From Hypomyces perniciosus (Eukaryota; Ascomycota; Sordariomycetes; Hypocreales; Hypocreaceae), in assembly GCA_008477525.1 (NCBI GenBank), contig SPDT01000001.1, positions 3,968,001 to 4,032,000 of the forward strand: a stretch of DNA of 64,000 nt, written 5' to 3'. Made by a program: the position numbers and the translations under genes. Under the pieces are notes generated by a model. That model ran no database searches. It saw nothing but the letters and a program-made list of their open reading frames with translations, and had not been told where the DNA came from. Position 1 is the stretch's first letter; every line of letters starts with the position of its first letter. Below, in pieces: positions 1 to 11,728 of the stretch.

Positions 1-2219
1 GAGCGATCCAGCGGCCTTCTGCTCAAGGCAGACGACTCCTACACCCCCAGTGCCATTCTGAAGCAGTGGAACAAGGTCGTGGACTTCTCCAACCCTCAGC
101 ACCCCTCTGGGCCCAACGATTTCTTGGGCCTCCTGGAGGACTCACTGAAGATGGGCCCCAGCCCGCAGGGTGAGAAGCTCGACTTCACCGGCAGGGTCGC
201 TCTCATTACCGGTGCCGGCGCTGGTATTGGCCGAGCCTACGCTCTGGCCTTTGCCAAGCACGGCGCCTCTATCGTCGTCAACGACCTGGTGAACCCCGAC
301 ACTGTTGTCGAGGAGATCAAGAAGCTCGGCGGCAAGGCTGTCGGTGTCAAGGCCTCGGCTGAAGACGGTGAAGCCGTTGTCAAGGGTGCCATCGATGCCT
401 TTGGTCGCGTTGATATCGTTATCAACAACGCCGGTATCCTCCGTGACAAGGCCTTTACTAACATGGACGACAACCTGTGGGACCCTGTCTTGAACGTCCA
501 CCTGCGCGGTACCTACAAGGTCACCAAGGCTGCTTGGCCCTACTTCCTGAAGCAGAAGTATGGCCGTGTCGTCAACACCACTTCCACTTCTGGTGTCTAT
601 GGCAACTTCGGCCAGGCCAACTACGCTGCCGCGGTAAGCAATCCCCCCTCCCTTCCTGGTTCGAGAGAGAGCTTTTGTTCTGACTATAATTATAGAAGTG
701 CGGTATCCTTGGTTTCTCCCGTGCTCTCGCCTTGGAGGGCGCCAAGTACAACATCTATGTCAACACTATCGCCCCCAACGCTGGTACCGCCATGACTGCC
801 ACCATCCTGCCCAAGGAGTTGGTTGATGCCTTCAAGCCCGACTACGTCGCTCCTCTCGTCCTCGCCCTGAGCAGTGACAAGTGCCCCAACCCCACTGGCG
901 GCCTGTACGAGGTTGGCAGTGGCTGGGTTGGCAAGACGCGATGGCAGCGAACCGGTGGCCACGGCTTCCCCGTCGATGTTCCCCTGGTGCCCGAGGAGAT
1001 CGTCAAGTACTGGAAGGACATTGTCAATTTCGATGACAACCGAGTGGACTACCCTGAGAAGGCGCAGGATGTCGTGGAGAAGATTATGGGTAATATTGAG
1101 AACAAGGCCAAGAAGGTATGAACGAATTTCCCCCATTTTTCTCCCTGCCATGTTCTCAGGACATGAGACCAGATTGTACCATCTACCTGTATATATCAAA
1201 CATCTAGCTGCCATAGAAAAAAATTGTAAACGCTTGTTCTAAAACACACCATGTGCTAATCCGTACTCTGTGCTTAGAGCGAGGAACCAGCCGCGACCAA
1301 CGAGCACCTACAGGCAATCAGCGAGGCTCTCAAGAAGGAGGGAAACCCTACTGAGTTTACCTACACAGATCGGGACTCTATCCTGTACAATATCGGTGTT
1401 GGAGCCAAGCGCAAGGAGCTGAAATACGTCTTGTAGGTCCATCCACAAACATGACTGCTCTCCCATTGACCCAAACTAACATGTCGAAACAGCGAGGGCG
1501 CCGAGGACTTCCAGGTCCTCCCTACATTCGGCGTTATCCCCCCCTTCAACGCCGAGATGCCCTTTGACTACGACTCCATCGTGCCCAACTTCTCCCCCAT
1601 GATGCTCCTCCACGGCGAGCAGTACCTCGAAATCCACAAGTTCCCCCTCCCCACGTCCGCGCGGCTCATCTCCCGCGGCCGCCTCCTCGAAGTTGTCGAC
1701 AAGGGCAGCGCCTCCATCGTCAAGAACGGCATCACCACCGTCAACGCCGACACCGGCGAGGAGGTCTTCTACAACGAGATGACCGTCTTCCTGCGCGGCG
1801 CAGGCGGCTTCGGAGGCATCAAGAAGGGCCAGGATCGCGGCGCCGCCACGGCCGTGAATGCGCCCCCGCAGAGAAACCCCGATGTCGTCGTCGAGGAAAC
1901 GACCGGCGAGGATCAGGCCGCTATTTACCGTCTGAGCGGCGACTACAACCCTCTGCACATTGATCCTGGGTTTGCCAAGATGGGCGGCTTCAAGGCCCCT
2001 ATCCTGCACGGCCTGTGCACGTTTGGCATCGCGGGTAAGGCTGTGTACGACCGCTTCGGCGCGTTCAAGAACATCAAGGTGCGGTTTGCAGGCCCTGTGA
2101 TTCCTGGCCAGACGATTGTCACGGAGATGTGGCAGGAGGGCAAGAAGATCATCTTTCAGTGCAAGGTTAAGGAGACGGGCAAGATGGCTATTGCGGGAGC
2201 GGCTGCTGAGTTGGCTTGA
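1..2219 (+). CDS. fox2: Peroxisomal multifunctional beta-oxidation enzyme (3' part; second SDR domain plus hydratase-2)
   Basis: This is the 3' portion of a hydratase-dehydrogenase-epimerase acting in peroxisomal fatty-acid beta-oxidation. The frame is open from base 1, so the first dehydrogenase domain lies off the window. Exons deduced: 1-633, 696-1115, 1278-1432, 1493-2219, giving 644 visible residues against about 900 for the family. The dehydrogenase part shows the NAD-binding motif TGAGAGIG near residue 67 and the catalytic pair in ANYAAAK, which is completed exactly across intron 1. The C-terminal MaoC/hydratase-2 part carries [12 protein letters not shown] and HGLCTFG, the 2-enoyl-CoA hydratase signature. 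Introns are 62, 162 and 60 nt with GT..AG ends. The protein ends in Glu-Leu-Ala, which is not a classical PTS1 tripeptide. It is convergent with the next gene. The identity is firm; the exon edges are supported by frame continuity. Confidence 0.93.
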
Positions 2220-2665
2220 GAATGATGATGACGATGATGAACAACAGACAAATTGAATCTGAATAATGGAAACGGCAAGTTGAACAGGAGGGAAAGGAGG
2301 GAAAAGAGGGAAATGACAAGAATGAACTGAAAAAAGCGTTTGGACCATGTATTATAATATCTGTCTTGTAAAGGTTGTATTGTATCCAATTCCACCTGGA
2401 ATGTCTGTTTCTTTCTCACCATAGTTTTATCCTGTCTGTCTGTCTGCCGGTCCAATCCATCTCATAACCCCATGCCATAGGATTGCTTCACGAATAATAC
2501 CGGGTATACGATGAACAAAACTCCCATAGCGCCCCTTCCGCGACGCCTTGAATAATTCATGTTCTATAAAATGAAACCCCCGGAATTCCCATCCCAACCT
2601 AGCCAGCCCAACGGAAAAAAGTGCTCGCTTCCTCTTTCAGTCCCTGATATCCCGTATCCCGTACT
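2220..2665. other. Convergent 3' intergenic region
   Basis: 446 bp between the stop codons of fox2 (+) and the RBR ligase gene (-). It holds 3' untranslated DNA with a short ATGATGACGATG-type run just after the fox2 stop. No convincing coding frame is seen. Confidence 0.7.
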
Positions 2666-4612
2666 TCAAACAAAAATGGTTTCAATGAAAGTGTCAAACA
2701 CTTCAGCCCAAGAGGGAAACCTGCCTGTGGACAACATTTGCTCAACACCCATCCCCGTCGAGCGGGTTGCAATCCCAGTCTCAAGGAAAGCCTTCTCCGG
2801 AGCCGAGAGGTCGCGATTCTCTAATGCCTTCCACTTGTGCTCTGCCTCCTCGCGGGCCTGTTGGAGGACCCTATCCACATCCTCCGACTCCCACAGGTTG
2901 CAACGCTCGCACTCAAGGCACGGCCTCGGGTCGCCGTCCGGACGAAAGTGGTCGCAAAAGTGGCGGTATCCTTCATCGCTGAGGTCAGCGCGGCAGACGT
3001 AGCACATCTTGTAGCCGCAAGGACACGTGAGCTTGTTGCAGCCCGCGTTCTTGACAAACGAGGTATTGCACCGGGGACACACTCTCTTGATGGCCATGCT
3101 CATGGCCTGTTCGACCTGCGTTCGCAGAGCCACGAGCGACGACTCATTGCAGACGTGTATGTCTGTCCAGGCCTTGCTGCAAGAGAGACAAGATACTCGC
3201 GCACACCCAGGATTCTGACAGGAAAATTGAAGACCTCGACGTCGACGGCGGTGTCTGTTCATGGCTTGTTTCCACTCACTAGATATACGCAGCCGCACCG
3301 AGCCTGCTGAAAAGAGGAGCAGACAGATGATGGTTGGTATCAACGCAACTGGAAGGAGGAGGATGATAGGCATGGCGCAGAAAAAGAGAAATAGCAGATG
3401 AAGGATGCCAGATACTCTAATCCGAAGATGCGCCTCGTGCAAAGGAACGTAGATCTCATCAATCTCCGCGTAATTGCAGAACGGACAGTGTATCAGTGGC
3501 AGCCCAGAAGCAATCAGAGAGTGCTCCGCCAACCGCTGGTCAAGCTTGTGAAGAATCTCAGCGCCCTTCTGCTCCTCCAACATGGCGCGGCGTAAATGCT
3601 CGGCCGGAATGTACCCAGGACACTCATCGCGCTCCACAGCCATGCATCTCAAGGTTCCCGTCTCAGGGATAATGCTGCTGAGCCAACCTTGGCCGAACAG
3701 TGCCTCCTTGATCGAATGCTGTACGCACCGGACGCAGATCATGTGCGCCTCCTTGTTGCAATGCGTAAACTCCTCAAACGCACCCGTGGTGAAGCAGCAT
3801 GCGCATTCATGCACCGCCCCAACTTCCTCAGCCTCCTCATTGTTGAGCAAAACGGCCAGCCCATGGTCCCTTGCTTCCCTATCCTCCCTGTCCCGTTCTT
3901 TCAAGGGACGTACGAGGGCGTCATACAGCTCCCGGTCCAACTCTGCGTTTCCTGTGGACCGTATCGTGGGGATGATGGAGCCCTGGCCGGTTGAACGCCA
4001 GCGCACGAGGGGGTGGTTATCCGCCTCGCCCGTTGCCACAGGTTTCCGCCGCATGAAGATCGAAGAGATGGTAAAGCGCCATGACTTTGACGACAGCGTG
4101 ACGAGCGTCCTTCGAGCCTCAAGGTAGGAGTAGTTGGATTCCGCCAGGACCGCATTGATGTTCGATCTTGGCAGGCCCTTGAACTCGTGCCAGGCCAGCG
4201 CCTGCACAGCCTTCTTGTACTCGGCACTCTTGAAGATCTCCGCTCTCGGGACGACGGGCTCACCCGCGCTGTCATCATCACCTCGCTTATCAGCCGCAGC
4301 GACCTTCCATCTTCCCTTGACCCAAGCGACACGGTTCTTCAGCAGCGCATCGGCCACCAGGGCTAGCCTCGACTCGCCGTCAAAGTTGGACAGCAGCTCC
4401 CTAAAGACCTCGATCTGTATGTCTGGAAACACAGCGGCCAGGGCCTCCAGGCTGTTGTTCAGCTCGCGCAGGTCCGGTCGTTCGGGGGGTATACATGGCA
4501 GCTGGGCCTCGTCGTGGATATATTCGGACGAAATGTCCGGCTCGCTGGGTCGCGATTTGCTGGTGGAGGATGACGTCCTATCGCTGGAGGAGAGCAGCGC
4601 TGGCAGGCCCAT
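2666..4612 (-). CDS. RBR-type (RING-IBR-RING) E3 ubiquitin ligase with membrane segment
   Basis: An uninterrupted frame of 648 residues. A CUE-like helical segment lies at about residues 51-100. RING1 begins at C269 (CACC) with further Cys/His to about 310 and C331. The IBR zone starts at HCPFC (about 375) and resumes at CQNPGC. RING2 at about 512-545 has CPRC, GCNK and CYVC, with C525 in the position of the catalytic, thioester-forming Cys of RBR ligases. The order resembles RNF216/TRIAD3-like fungal proteins. A strongly hydrophobic stretch of about 37 residues (401-437) sits inside the IBR region, followed by a basic RHRRRRR patch, suggesting a membrane anchor or hairpin. The start is the first ATG, followed by a Ser-rich leader. 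Substrates are unknown. Single-exon structure is inferred; an intron covering the hydrophobic part was considered and is not needed to keep the frame. Confidence 0.88.
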   Translation of the reverse strand: MGLPALLSSSDRTSSSTSKSRPSEPDISSEYIHDEAQLPCIPPERPDLRELNNSLEALAAVFPDIQIEVFRELLSNFDGESRLALVADALLKNRVAWVKGRWKVAAADKRGDDDSAGEPVVPRAEIFKSAEYKKAVQALAWHEFKGLPRSNINAVLAESNYSYLEARRTLVTLSSKSWRFTISSIFMRRKPVATGEADNHPLVRWRSTGQGSIIPTIRSTGNAELDRELYDALVRPLKERDREDREARDHGLAVLLNNEEAEEVGAVHECACCFTTGAFEEFTHCNKEAHMICVRCVQHSIKEALFGQGWLSSIIPETGTLRCMAVERDECPGYIPAEHLRRAMLEEQKGAEILHKLDQRLAEHSLIASGLPLIHCPFCNYAEIDEIYVPLHEAHLRIRVSGILHLLFLFFCAMPIILLLPVALIPTIICLLLFSAGSVRLRISSEWKQAMNRHRRRRRGLQFSCQNPGCARVSCLSCSKAWTDIHVCNESSLVALRTQVEQAMSMAIKRVCPRCNTSFVKNAGCNKLTCPCGYKMCYVCRADLSDEGYRHFCDHFRPDGDPRPCLECERCNLWESEDVDRVLQQAREEAEHKWKALENRDLSAPEKAFLETGIATRSTGMGVEQMLSTGRFPSWAEVFDTFIETIFV

Positions 4613-6004
4613 GGCGGATGCTCATGCTGGAATAATACGTTTTCCGCATAGGCGAGGGCGGGTGAGGATGCAGAAGATAGAGGCAACTCGTAGTAGTGCA
4701 GTAGCTAAAGACGTATGTATTGATGGATCTGAAGTGGAATGATGATAAAGATGAGGCTGAGCTGAGGAGGGATAGAGTTGCGTATGCATGTAAATGAGGG
4801 TGGAGTATGAAGTATGTACAGAATACTATTACCTGCAGTTTGGACCGTTGTTCTTCCCCCGCAAAATTAGCGCTACTAGTACTTCATACAACTACCACCT
4901 AAGAATCTAACACGTCTAATATTACTATATTAGTAGGGATCATATTAAATGGTATAAATTGCCCTTTATCTACTTCCCAGTACAATATTACAGCAATACT
5001 GATACGGGCACATTTAAGAAATTAGATAGCAATTAAATACTAGAACAATGGTACCCTATCCAACACCTTATTTTTCACCAATGCAGCTAACCAATTTCCT
5101 CGATGTGTTTGAGCTCTTTGCTATCTAATTCTGGTTATTTAGATCAGTAATTGATTTATAGTACTATTACGGCATTTTACAGAGTACTTCCGCAGAGGTC
5201 TAAGTCCATGTTTTTTGAGGGGAAGGGTTAGTTGGAGATGAACGAATGGAAGCGACAGGAACGAAAAAGATGCAGAAACACGATGAGCGACGAGGATACA
5301 AGCGATGGAGATACGAAGTATAAGTGGCGGATATATAAGTGACGGAGACATTACATAGTAACCAGGGGTAATGAATGGAGCATGTGTGGAATAGCTGGAT
5401 AATTAGTCACTTTACCCCCTCAAAGAGCTTCAGGAAATCCTCTTTACTTATGGCTGGGGGGGTATACGATAAGCAGATCCCCCGAGGCTGAATGTCGCGC
5501 AATGTCGTCCATGCGGTCCCACGGGTACTTAATAAAGGTATCAACGGATGGACGATGGATACCAGGATGATACTTGATGCGGATCTCACAGAGGCAATTT
5601 GTGGTTAATTACGAAGTACTGCAGCCTCAAATACGCGAAGCCAAGCCTCCTCGTCTACGCCAAAGGACTCCAGTTCCTCGCTGACCTCATAGTCATCCCG
5701 GTAGTCTTCGAGTGTCATGTCCCAGTGAAAGATGCGCAGGCTCGGGGCGGCAAGATTGGCGATGAGAGTGGTGTCTGTGCCAGATGCATCGTGAGAGGGA
5801 TAATAGCTCCTAGAGATCCGGGAACTCAGATACGTTGAAATTGTCGAGGCCTTGCTTGTTAAGCGCCCGGATGCATATGTAGGACAATGTGGCTTTATGA
5901 ACAGCAAGTATGGGTTGTAGCGTCCCCAGGCTCCAATTCTCAAACAATCCGTTTTGCATATACGAAGCAGCCTCTGTCAATATACATATGCTGTAGATTG
6001 ATCC
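4613..6004. other. Intergenic region, partly AT-rich, RBR promoter and HET 3' side
   Basis: 1.4 kb holding the upstream region of the RBR gene and the 3' side of the HET gene. The segment 4860-5170 is clearly AT-rich. Two short minus-strand frames (5407-5589 and 5605-5943) have no recognisable domain and no start context I trust. Confidence 0.5.
5605..5943 (-). CDS. Hypothetical small ORF, possible remnant
   Basis: A 112-residue minus-strand frame directly downstream of the HET gene and in the same orientation. The C-terminal half is acidic (LEDYRDDYEVSEELESFG) and ends with a short aliphatic stretch. I do not recognise a family. It could be the last exon of an otherwise degraded gene, a 3' extension, or chance. 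No signal peptide or membrane segment is clear. Confidence 0.2.
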   Translation of the reverse strand: MRIGAWGRYNPYLLFIKPHCPTYASGRLTSKASTISTYLSSRISRSYYPSHDASGTDTTLIANLAAPSLRIFHWDMTLEDYRDDYEVSEELESFGVDEEAWLRVFEAAVLRN

Positions 6005-8112
6005 TCACACAATGTGGAAACGCATGTCTGCAAATGCATCAACCACCCCTTCGCCGTCCATGAACCCGTGAAGGTAGCAGTCTCCTACAATCCTATGCCT
6101 CTGATCTTCCTGCTCCCGGAGAACGAACGGATAGTCTCCGCCGTACAACACGGTGACGACATCGCCAACCATGATTCCGTCGACTCCCCAGCCGTAGTGG
6201 CCGGAAGCTGTCTTGAAGAAGCGTCGGTTGTGACACCATTTCGTGTACGCCCCTGTGAGCGTTTCAAACGCTCGCGTGATCTTGTTATAGTACTGCTCCG
6301 CATCGCCCTCCCCGAGTCCATGGCACTCTCTCTCGTGATCTGTCATACCCTGGAAGGCCGCGGCTGAGCCTTCTTCCGAGGACGTAGAGGCCCAGAATGC
6401 ATCCAGGCCGAGTGAGCAAGACGCATCTGGACGCTCATTTTCTCGTGTCCTGTTACACATGAATGTCCGAGCAAGGGTTTCCCTCATTTCCGGGGTAGGA
6501 GAGGATCCAGAGATTGCTATGGCGAAGATATTCGCAAGTGAGGCCCCTGCATTTTCGCGATTGTAATGCTCCCTCGCCATGTTTCGCTGCTTGGCGTCCA
6601 CTGCTTTCTCAACTGCCGCATTGATCTTGTCCGTGTTGGTTTCCGCGTCAGCCACATACCACGATCCAATATCATCTGGGTTTTGCGCGGTAGGGATTTT
6701 CTTGACTTCATCCACTGCGACAATCTTATCTATGGACTTGCCCCAGATATTCAAAGCATCTGCGTCCTCGTCAATGTCCAATCGGACATCGGTGCTCCCA
6801 GCGGCCTTTGCTGCTAGCCTTCGACTCCTAAACGGCTCTACCCAGCCCGGTGCCGTCCAGTCCGCTACCCAAGATGGGAGGTTGAGCGTCGATGGTTTTT
6901 GCGGGGACACGCAATGGCATAACATGTCCAGCGATTTCCTCTTCGTCAGAAAAGTCACCGCAAGGCGTTTGAAGACGTCCCGTGCGTCCAGAGCGTAGTC
7001 CACCACGACATCTTCCGAGTTGTCGACGAGACCCAGTACTCCGTAGATCTTGTCGCTCGTAACCGTGCTCTCAAACGTTCTGGTTTCTTCTAAAGCGTCG
7101 AGCAGCGGAATTGCTACGGTTTGACCCTCAGCCTTGCATCCTGCTAGCCACCTCATCATGCTAATAGCCTTGACACTATCGGACTCGAGAATTCTGTCCA
7201 TCTTATAGTATCTCGCCGTTGACACCACGAGGGAAAGCCACTCCCAGCCAAGCACAAACCTGCCAATATAAACCGTAGCCTGTCGAGAGTTGGCAATCTC
7301 CTGGATGATCCACACGCGCCGAAACTACATGAATACAAGTTATCAGGACTCAGGCGGCCAAGTTTCGAGTGCGAAGCGGACTGTGGAGGACGCACCCAAG
7401 CACGGCTGAAAAATCGCTCCATCACCTCCCAAGCCAATCTAGGGGTTCTTGGATCCTCCACGAGATGCCACTGGATGTTGAATGAGGTCGCACTATTCTG
7501 GGCCGCCTTGTCGATGGCGTCGGTAAGGATTTGCTCGGCATCTTCCAACACCTGGACCGCCTCTGACTCGATTCCAATCTCTTCGCCCAGCCATATGCGT
7601 ACGTGTGCGGCCCTTGTGTAAATGGAACCCATGAGCTTGACGTGCTCGTTGCGTTCCGGTATGTCGTTCTGGTTGATGCACAGCGCGTCAATCCAGATTC
7701 GCAGCGGCGTGTCACTGCTGCGCAGCCGTTTGATGGCCCTGTGAAGCTCGCCGCCAACAGCCATCTCTATGCCGTCGCACAGAATGACCCCAGCCGGCAG
7801 AGAACCGCCAAAGCGGACGTAGAAGCTGTGATAGTACGGATGGTCAAGGAGGTTTCTGAACTCAATCTCTCCGCTCTCGCTCACTCCTGTGCCACTCACG
7901 GCAACCGTAATGAGCTCCGAATAGTCCGGTGGTTTGCTGACCGAGACGCTTTTGCCCCAGCAGTAACTCAAAGCCTCATAGGGCTCCGTGTCCGAGGACA
8001 AGGACATGTGTGTTAGAGAACAGACGACAGATTCATCATACTGGCCGGGTGAGATTGTGAGGATTCGGGTTTCCTCTGGGAGATGCAATGGCCGGTATGG
8101 ATAAGATGACAT
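6005..8112 (-). CDS. HET-domain (heterokaryon incompatibility) protein
   Basis: Two exons, 8112-7396 and 7324-6005, with a 71-nt intron, encode 678 residues. The HET domain (PF06985 type) covers roughly residues 46-255: YEALSYCWG, then LRIWIDALCINQND, then a SRAWFRRVWIIQE motif that is rebuilt exactly by removing the intron. The C-terminal 400 residues include DKIYGVLGLV, common in HET proteins, and a domain without known catalytic motifs. Such proteins trigger or modulate programmed cell death when genetically different hyphae fuse, although most family members have no assigned partner. The gene is divergent from the Zn2Cys6 factor gene about 0.9 kb away. The domain call is firm; an incompatibility role for this copy is inference. 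Confidence 0.9.
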
Positions 8113-9017
8113 TCTAAACAGAGCGACCTAGCAGTGAAATAACCATAGGTAGATAAATATCACAATAGCTGAATAGTTGGCATATCAGGGAACAGCAATA
8201 GTATACAGATGAGGAGACGGTTTACAAACTATGTGTGCGTGCACAGACCAATTCTCACAGAGAGGCCTCATCGTGCTTTGGGCATCATATTGGCAACAGA
8301 ATAGGAATTAATTCACAATAATAACCCATGCTCTAATTCGTGCTAGCTCCTGTCTTTATGTGACAAAGTATTATCTCAGTGGGAACACCTAAATGGATAG
8401 GCCAAAGCAAGTTGAAGCACGAGACTTAGTTCCATAATCAACTGCCGAGCAATTTTCATACCATCATGCTCGCGTGACAGCCATGAATAAGCTGTATGAC
8501 GAATCCGCCAACATATTCGGCTACCCTTATGGAGAAATGATCACCCTCAAACAAGCAGCAGCAGCATGTGTGGCGACTATCTTGTCGCTCCCATGTCCTT
8601 GGAAAAGCTTCTCTCTCATTGTTGCCTTTGTGGGAGATTAATACTGGGATATTAATGCTCGGCGTTCTAAAGGTTGCAAACACCACAGCGTCACTGATGG
8701 AACTGAACTAAGTATATCAAAATCTATCATATCTCAGCTACTAAAAACACCTTGAACAATGATTTGGCAATCTCTATCCTTACTTGACGTTGTGCGTTCA
8801 ATAAGCAATAGATGTGACGTCACTTTCTGTCACTGATATGGCGTCAACCCTGCGTCAGGCAGAGACAGGTTCGGCGGACTATTCGCCTCTTTCTTGCTAT
8901 ATTTTCAACTTCATATATCGAATGAGAGCACTGTGCATTCTTCCCACTTCGAAATCTCCTTGGCTATTACGTATTATCAGAAACTACCATCGCCATCTCA
9001 TAACAATCGTTATAGAA
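8113..9017. other. Divergent promoter region, HET gene / Zn2Cys6 factor
   Basis: 905 bp between two divergently transcribed genes. The frame of the Zn2Cys6 factor is open upstream to an ATG at 8814, so part of this stretch may be its 5' UTR or an N-terminal extension. No other feature is supported. Confidence 0.5.
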
Positions 9018-10014
9018 ATGGTCGGGTCTGTCCACACCAAGTTGGAAAACAAAGCGCCAAGTCAGGGGAAAACAGACACGGGTGAAAAGAGAGAATTGAA
9101 ACTCAGCAGCAGCAAGTCAGGAAATACGACCAATGAGGCGCAAAAGGGCCCAAGCAGGAGGCGCGGAGCCATGACGACGCATGCGTGTATATCATGCCGG
9201 GACAAAAGGACAAAGGTGAATCCCAACAACCCCACGAACGAAGGTCTGTCTTGTCGATATGTCAAAACAACGTTTCTGACACATCGATTAGTGCGACGGA
9301 AAGAAGCCTTGCGATAGGTGTCACCGGAAAAACATCGAGTGCCGTTACACCGGGAAGTTGTGGCAATCAAAAGGTTGTCTGCGACAGGAAACCGAGGACC
9401 TACGGCGGCATCTCCGCAAGACGGACATTGTCCTGCAGGCACTCGCTTGTGAATCGAACCCGCATGAGCTGCTCTCCAGGCTGCGAAGAGGCGATTCTAT
9501 TGACTCCATTTGCGAGAGTCTGACGGCTGGGTCGGGTGACTCGGGCGGATCTGAGCTCACAACACATCCACAGCTTTTTGACGGATGCAATAATACTACT
9601 GGACACAAAGGAATGGACATAGAAAACAATACCAACGGATGTGAGGAGGACTTCCTCGGCGGGGACCAAGCCACAGCTTTCACAACGGAGAACACTGCTC
9701 TTCTGCAAAATAGCCCCAGCACCATGTCATCCTATTCGACCACGTCTAGCTTTCCGGTCGGTGGCTCCCATGGCAGCCGGGGTGAAGAGAAGGACGACCA
9801 GATTGAGACGATATCACTCCCGAAATCTATGCCAGACGAGCTACCGATTCACCCTGCATTGCAATTCCCAAGAGCATGCGGATGGCCACCCTGTACCACA
9901 ACGAGCTGCTGTTCAAACCACCTAGTACAAGATGACCCCCCTACCGACTCGGTTTACCACTTGACATGGCCGGGCTCGGGCAATGCAGGTTTCGAGGACT
10001 TGTCTTCGGTTTAA
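9018..10014 (+). CDS. Zn(II)2Cys6 DNA-binding transcription factor, short
   Basis: Exons 9018-9215 and 9292-10014 with a 76-nt intron give about 306 residues. The intron lies inside the zinc cluster: joining the exons creates six cysteines with the exact spacing C-x2-C-x6-C-x5-C-x2-C-x6-C near residues 56-82, which strongly supports both the splice sites and the family. Basic residues flank the cluster. After it come a short helix (RQETEDLRRHLRK, possible dimerisation) and a Ser/Thr/Gly-rich tail. No middle homology (fungal-specific transcription factor) domain is visible, so the protein is short for the family. An in-frame upstream ATG at 8814 would add 68 residues. The target genes are unknown. 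The stop is followed 30 bp later by a 21-nt G run. Confidence 0.85.
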
Positions 10015-10043
10015 TTGAGCATAGCATTCTGGATCAAACATTA

Positions 10044-10064
10044 GGGGGGGGGGGGGGGGGGGGG
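10044..10064. repeat. G21 homopolymer
   Basis: Twenty-one consecutive G on the + strand, 30 bp after the stop of the Zn2Cys6 gene. The length may vary or be a sequencing estimate. Confidence 0.95.
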
Positions 10065-11702
10065 CTGAGCATATGCATCTGCCGCATTCATGGAGTTCAG
10101 GTCAGGTGAAAGACTTTTGTTTATGTTTATAAGCCCTGGGGTGGACGTTGGTCCGATGAAAGGAAGATCCTGGTCTTGTCATGCAAAGCCAAGGCCCCTC
10201 ACATAAATTGCCATCAATCACTCGATTAAGCTTGTTATTACGATGTGGTGACATTTGCAGCATCCAATATCTGCCATTTCAAAGGCAGATAGATTAGGTC
10301 TTGTGACGATGATAACCTCTCGGCAGGTGATGGATTCGACCAATCTGCCCGCCTTGCCTTGCAGACGGTTGGCCAATGACTCCTGGAAGCTGACATGCCT
10401 GTGGCGCTGAGGGGAGGTGGACTTGAAGTCGATGCTTGGAGATTTGACAGAGAATGCCTGGCCTGAGAAGCTATTCAGCGGCTGACGCCCCTAATGTCCA
10501 TCCAGGTTGCCTTGGCGGGGATTGGCTGGTTCTGTGACGGGGGGCATGCAGATGCCGGGTCTTTAGGTGATAGATAACACTACTCGTACTCTTCCATACT
10601 ATTAGTAGTTAATTTCGGTAAATATAAATGTTTAGTCCTTCACCTTGGTAGATAAGTTGCCTGAGACTGAATTGGCCCAAGTCTTTAACTACTATCAGTA
10701 CTAGTATTTCCAAGGATGTTAATCATCGCCACCCTTGGACGATGGAGCGATGTGGATAAACTTTAATAGCACGGATACTGCTAATAATAGCAGACCCTGG
10801 CCTGGACCAGATCGGGATGATCAGCGTAAAAAGAGATGAAGAGAGACTCTCGGCAGGACGGACGGGGATCAGTCGTACCTGAGACAATTCGGACATGCAA
10901 GATGCATGGAGACAGAACAGACCGACCCGGAGGGCTTGAATCCGCTTGATAGTCAGTGTTTAAGTTAGCGTGCAGGGCTGTCTCAGTTAATTCTCGATGT
11001 CGTGATGCAGGCGCGTCAAGGGTGTTGTTTTGGCGAGATTGACCTCAAGAGTACGATTTGTAATAGTAGTACGGAGTATTACTGGCTTTTAGTCGGCAAC
11101 CGACATTGGATCCGGACATGGCTAGGCATATCCGGCACAGAAAGGAAAGAAAAAGCCGCAATGCCTTGAACAAATCGACGGCACTTGTGTGGTATGTATT
11201 GTTGCGACTGACTCGTTGGAACTGTCCAGCTGAAGTCCCGAAAAGAGGGCCATGACACGTAGGTAGGTTATGGAGCTCCACGGGGCACTTTTTGCCGGGT
11301 TTAGCTGGCTTCAGCCGGTCTGCGATGGCAGCCGCACCTTGAGCATCCTCGTACTCTCGTCTCGTAAATCGTGCGTGCAGAAATGTAGAATTCACACCGA
11401 GGCTTCCAAGAGAATGGCTCTGGAAGCGGTATTGACGAGCGAGAGAATTGATGCCAAGAGAGAGCCCAGAAGTGTGCGACGGAAATCCCGGCACTTTGAT
11501 GTTCGTAACTGCGAACCGAGTACTCGTAAGCGTGCGCAAGATGGCATGGATGCCACAATAAAGGGGGCGGATTGTGTTGTGTTTGTCGCCGCGTCTCCAC
11601 AGTCTGTCTGTCCTGAAGTTGACGACACGAACTGCAGAGACCCTCCGTGCGGGTAGCATTCAAAGTGCCCGCGCATATATTACTACTAGTACTTCGTAAT
11701 TA

Positions 11703-11728
11703 CTAGTTAGTTAGTTAGTTAGTTAGTA
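11703..11728. repeat. TTAG tetranucleotide microsatellite
   Basis: A run of tandem TTAG units. A similar run occurs at about 13131-13151. The unit differs from the TTAGGG telomere unit, so I do not read it as an interstitial telomere. Confidence 0.85.

Noticed and set aside
11045..11659. 204-codon minus-strand frame in the gene-poor region
   Set aside because: No domain, overlapped by competing frames on both strands, biased composition; likely chance.
11703..11728. Interstitial telomere
   Set aside because: The unit is TTAG, not TTAGGG, and the run is short.
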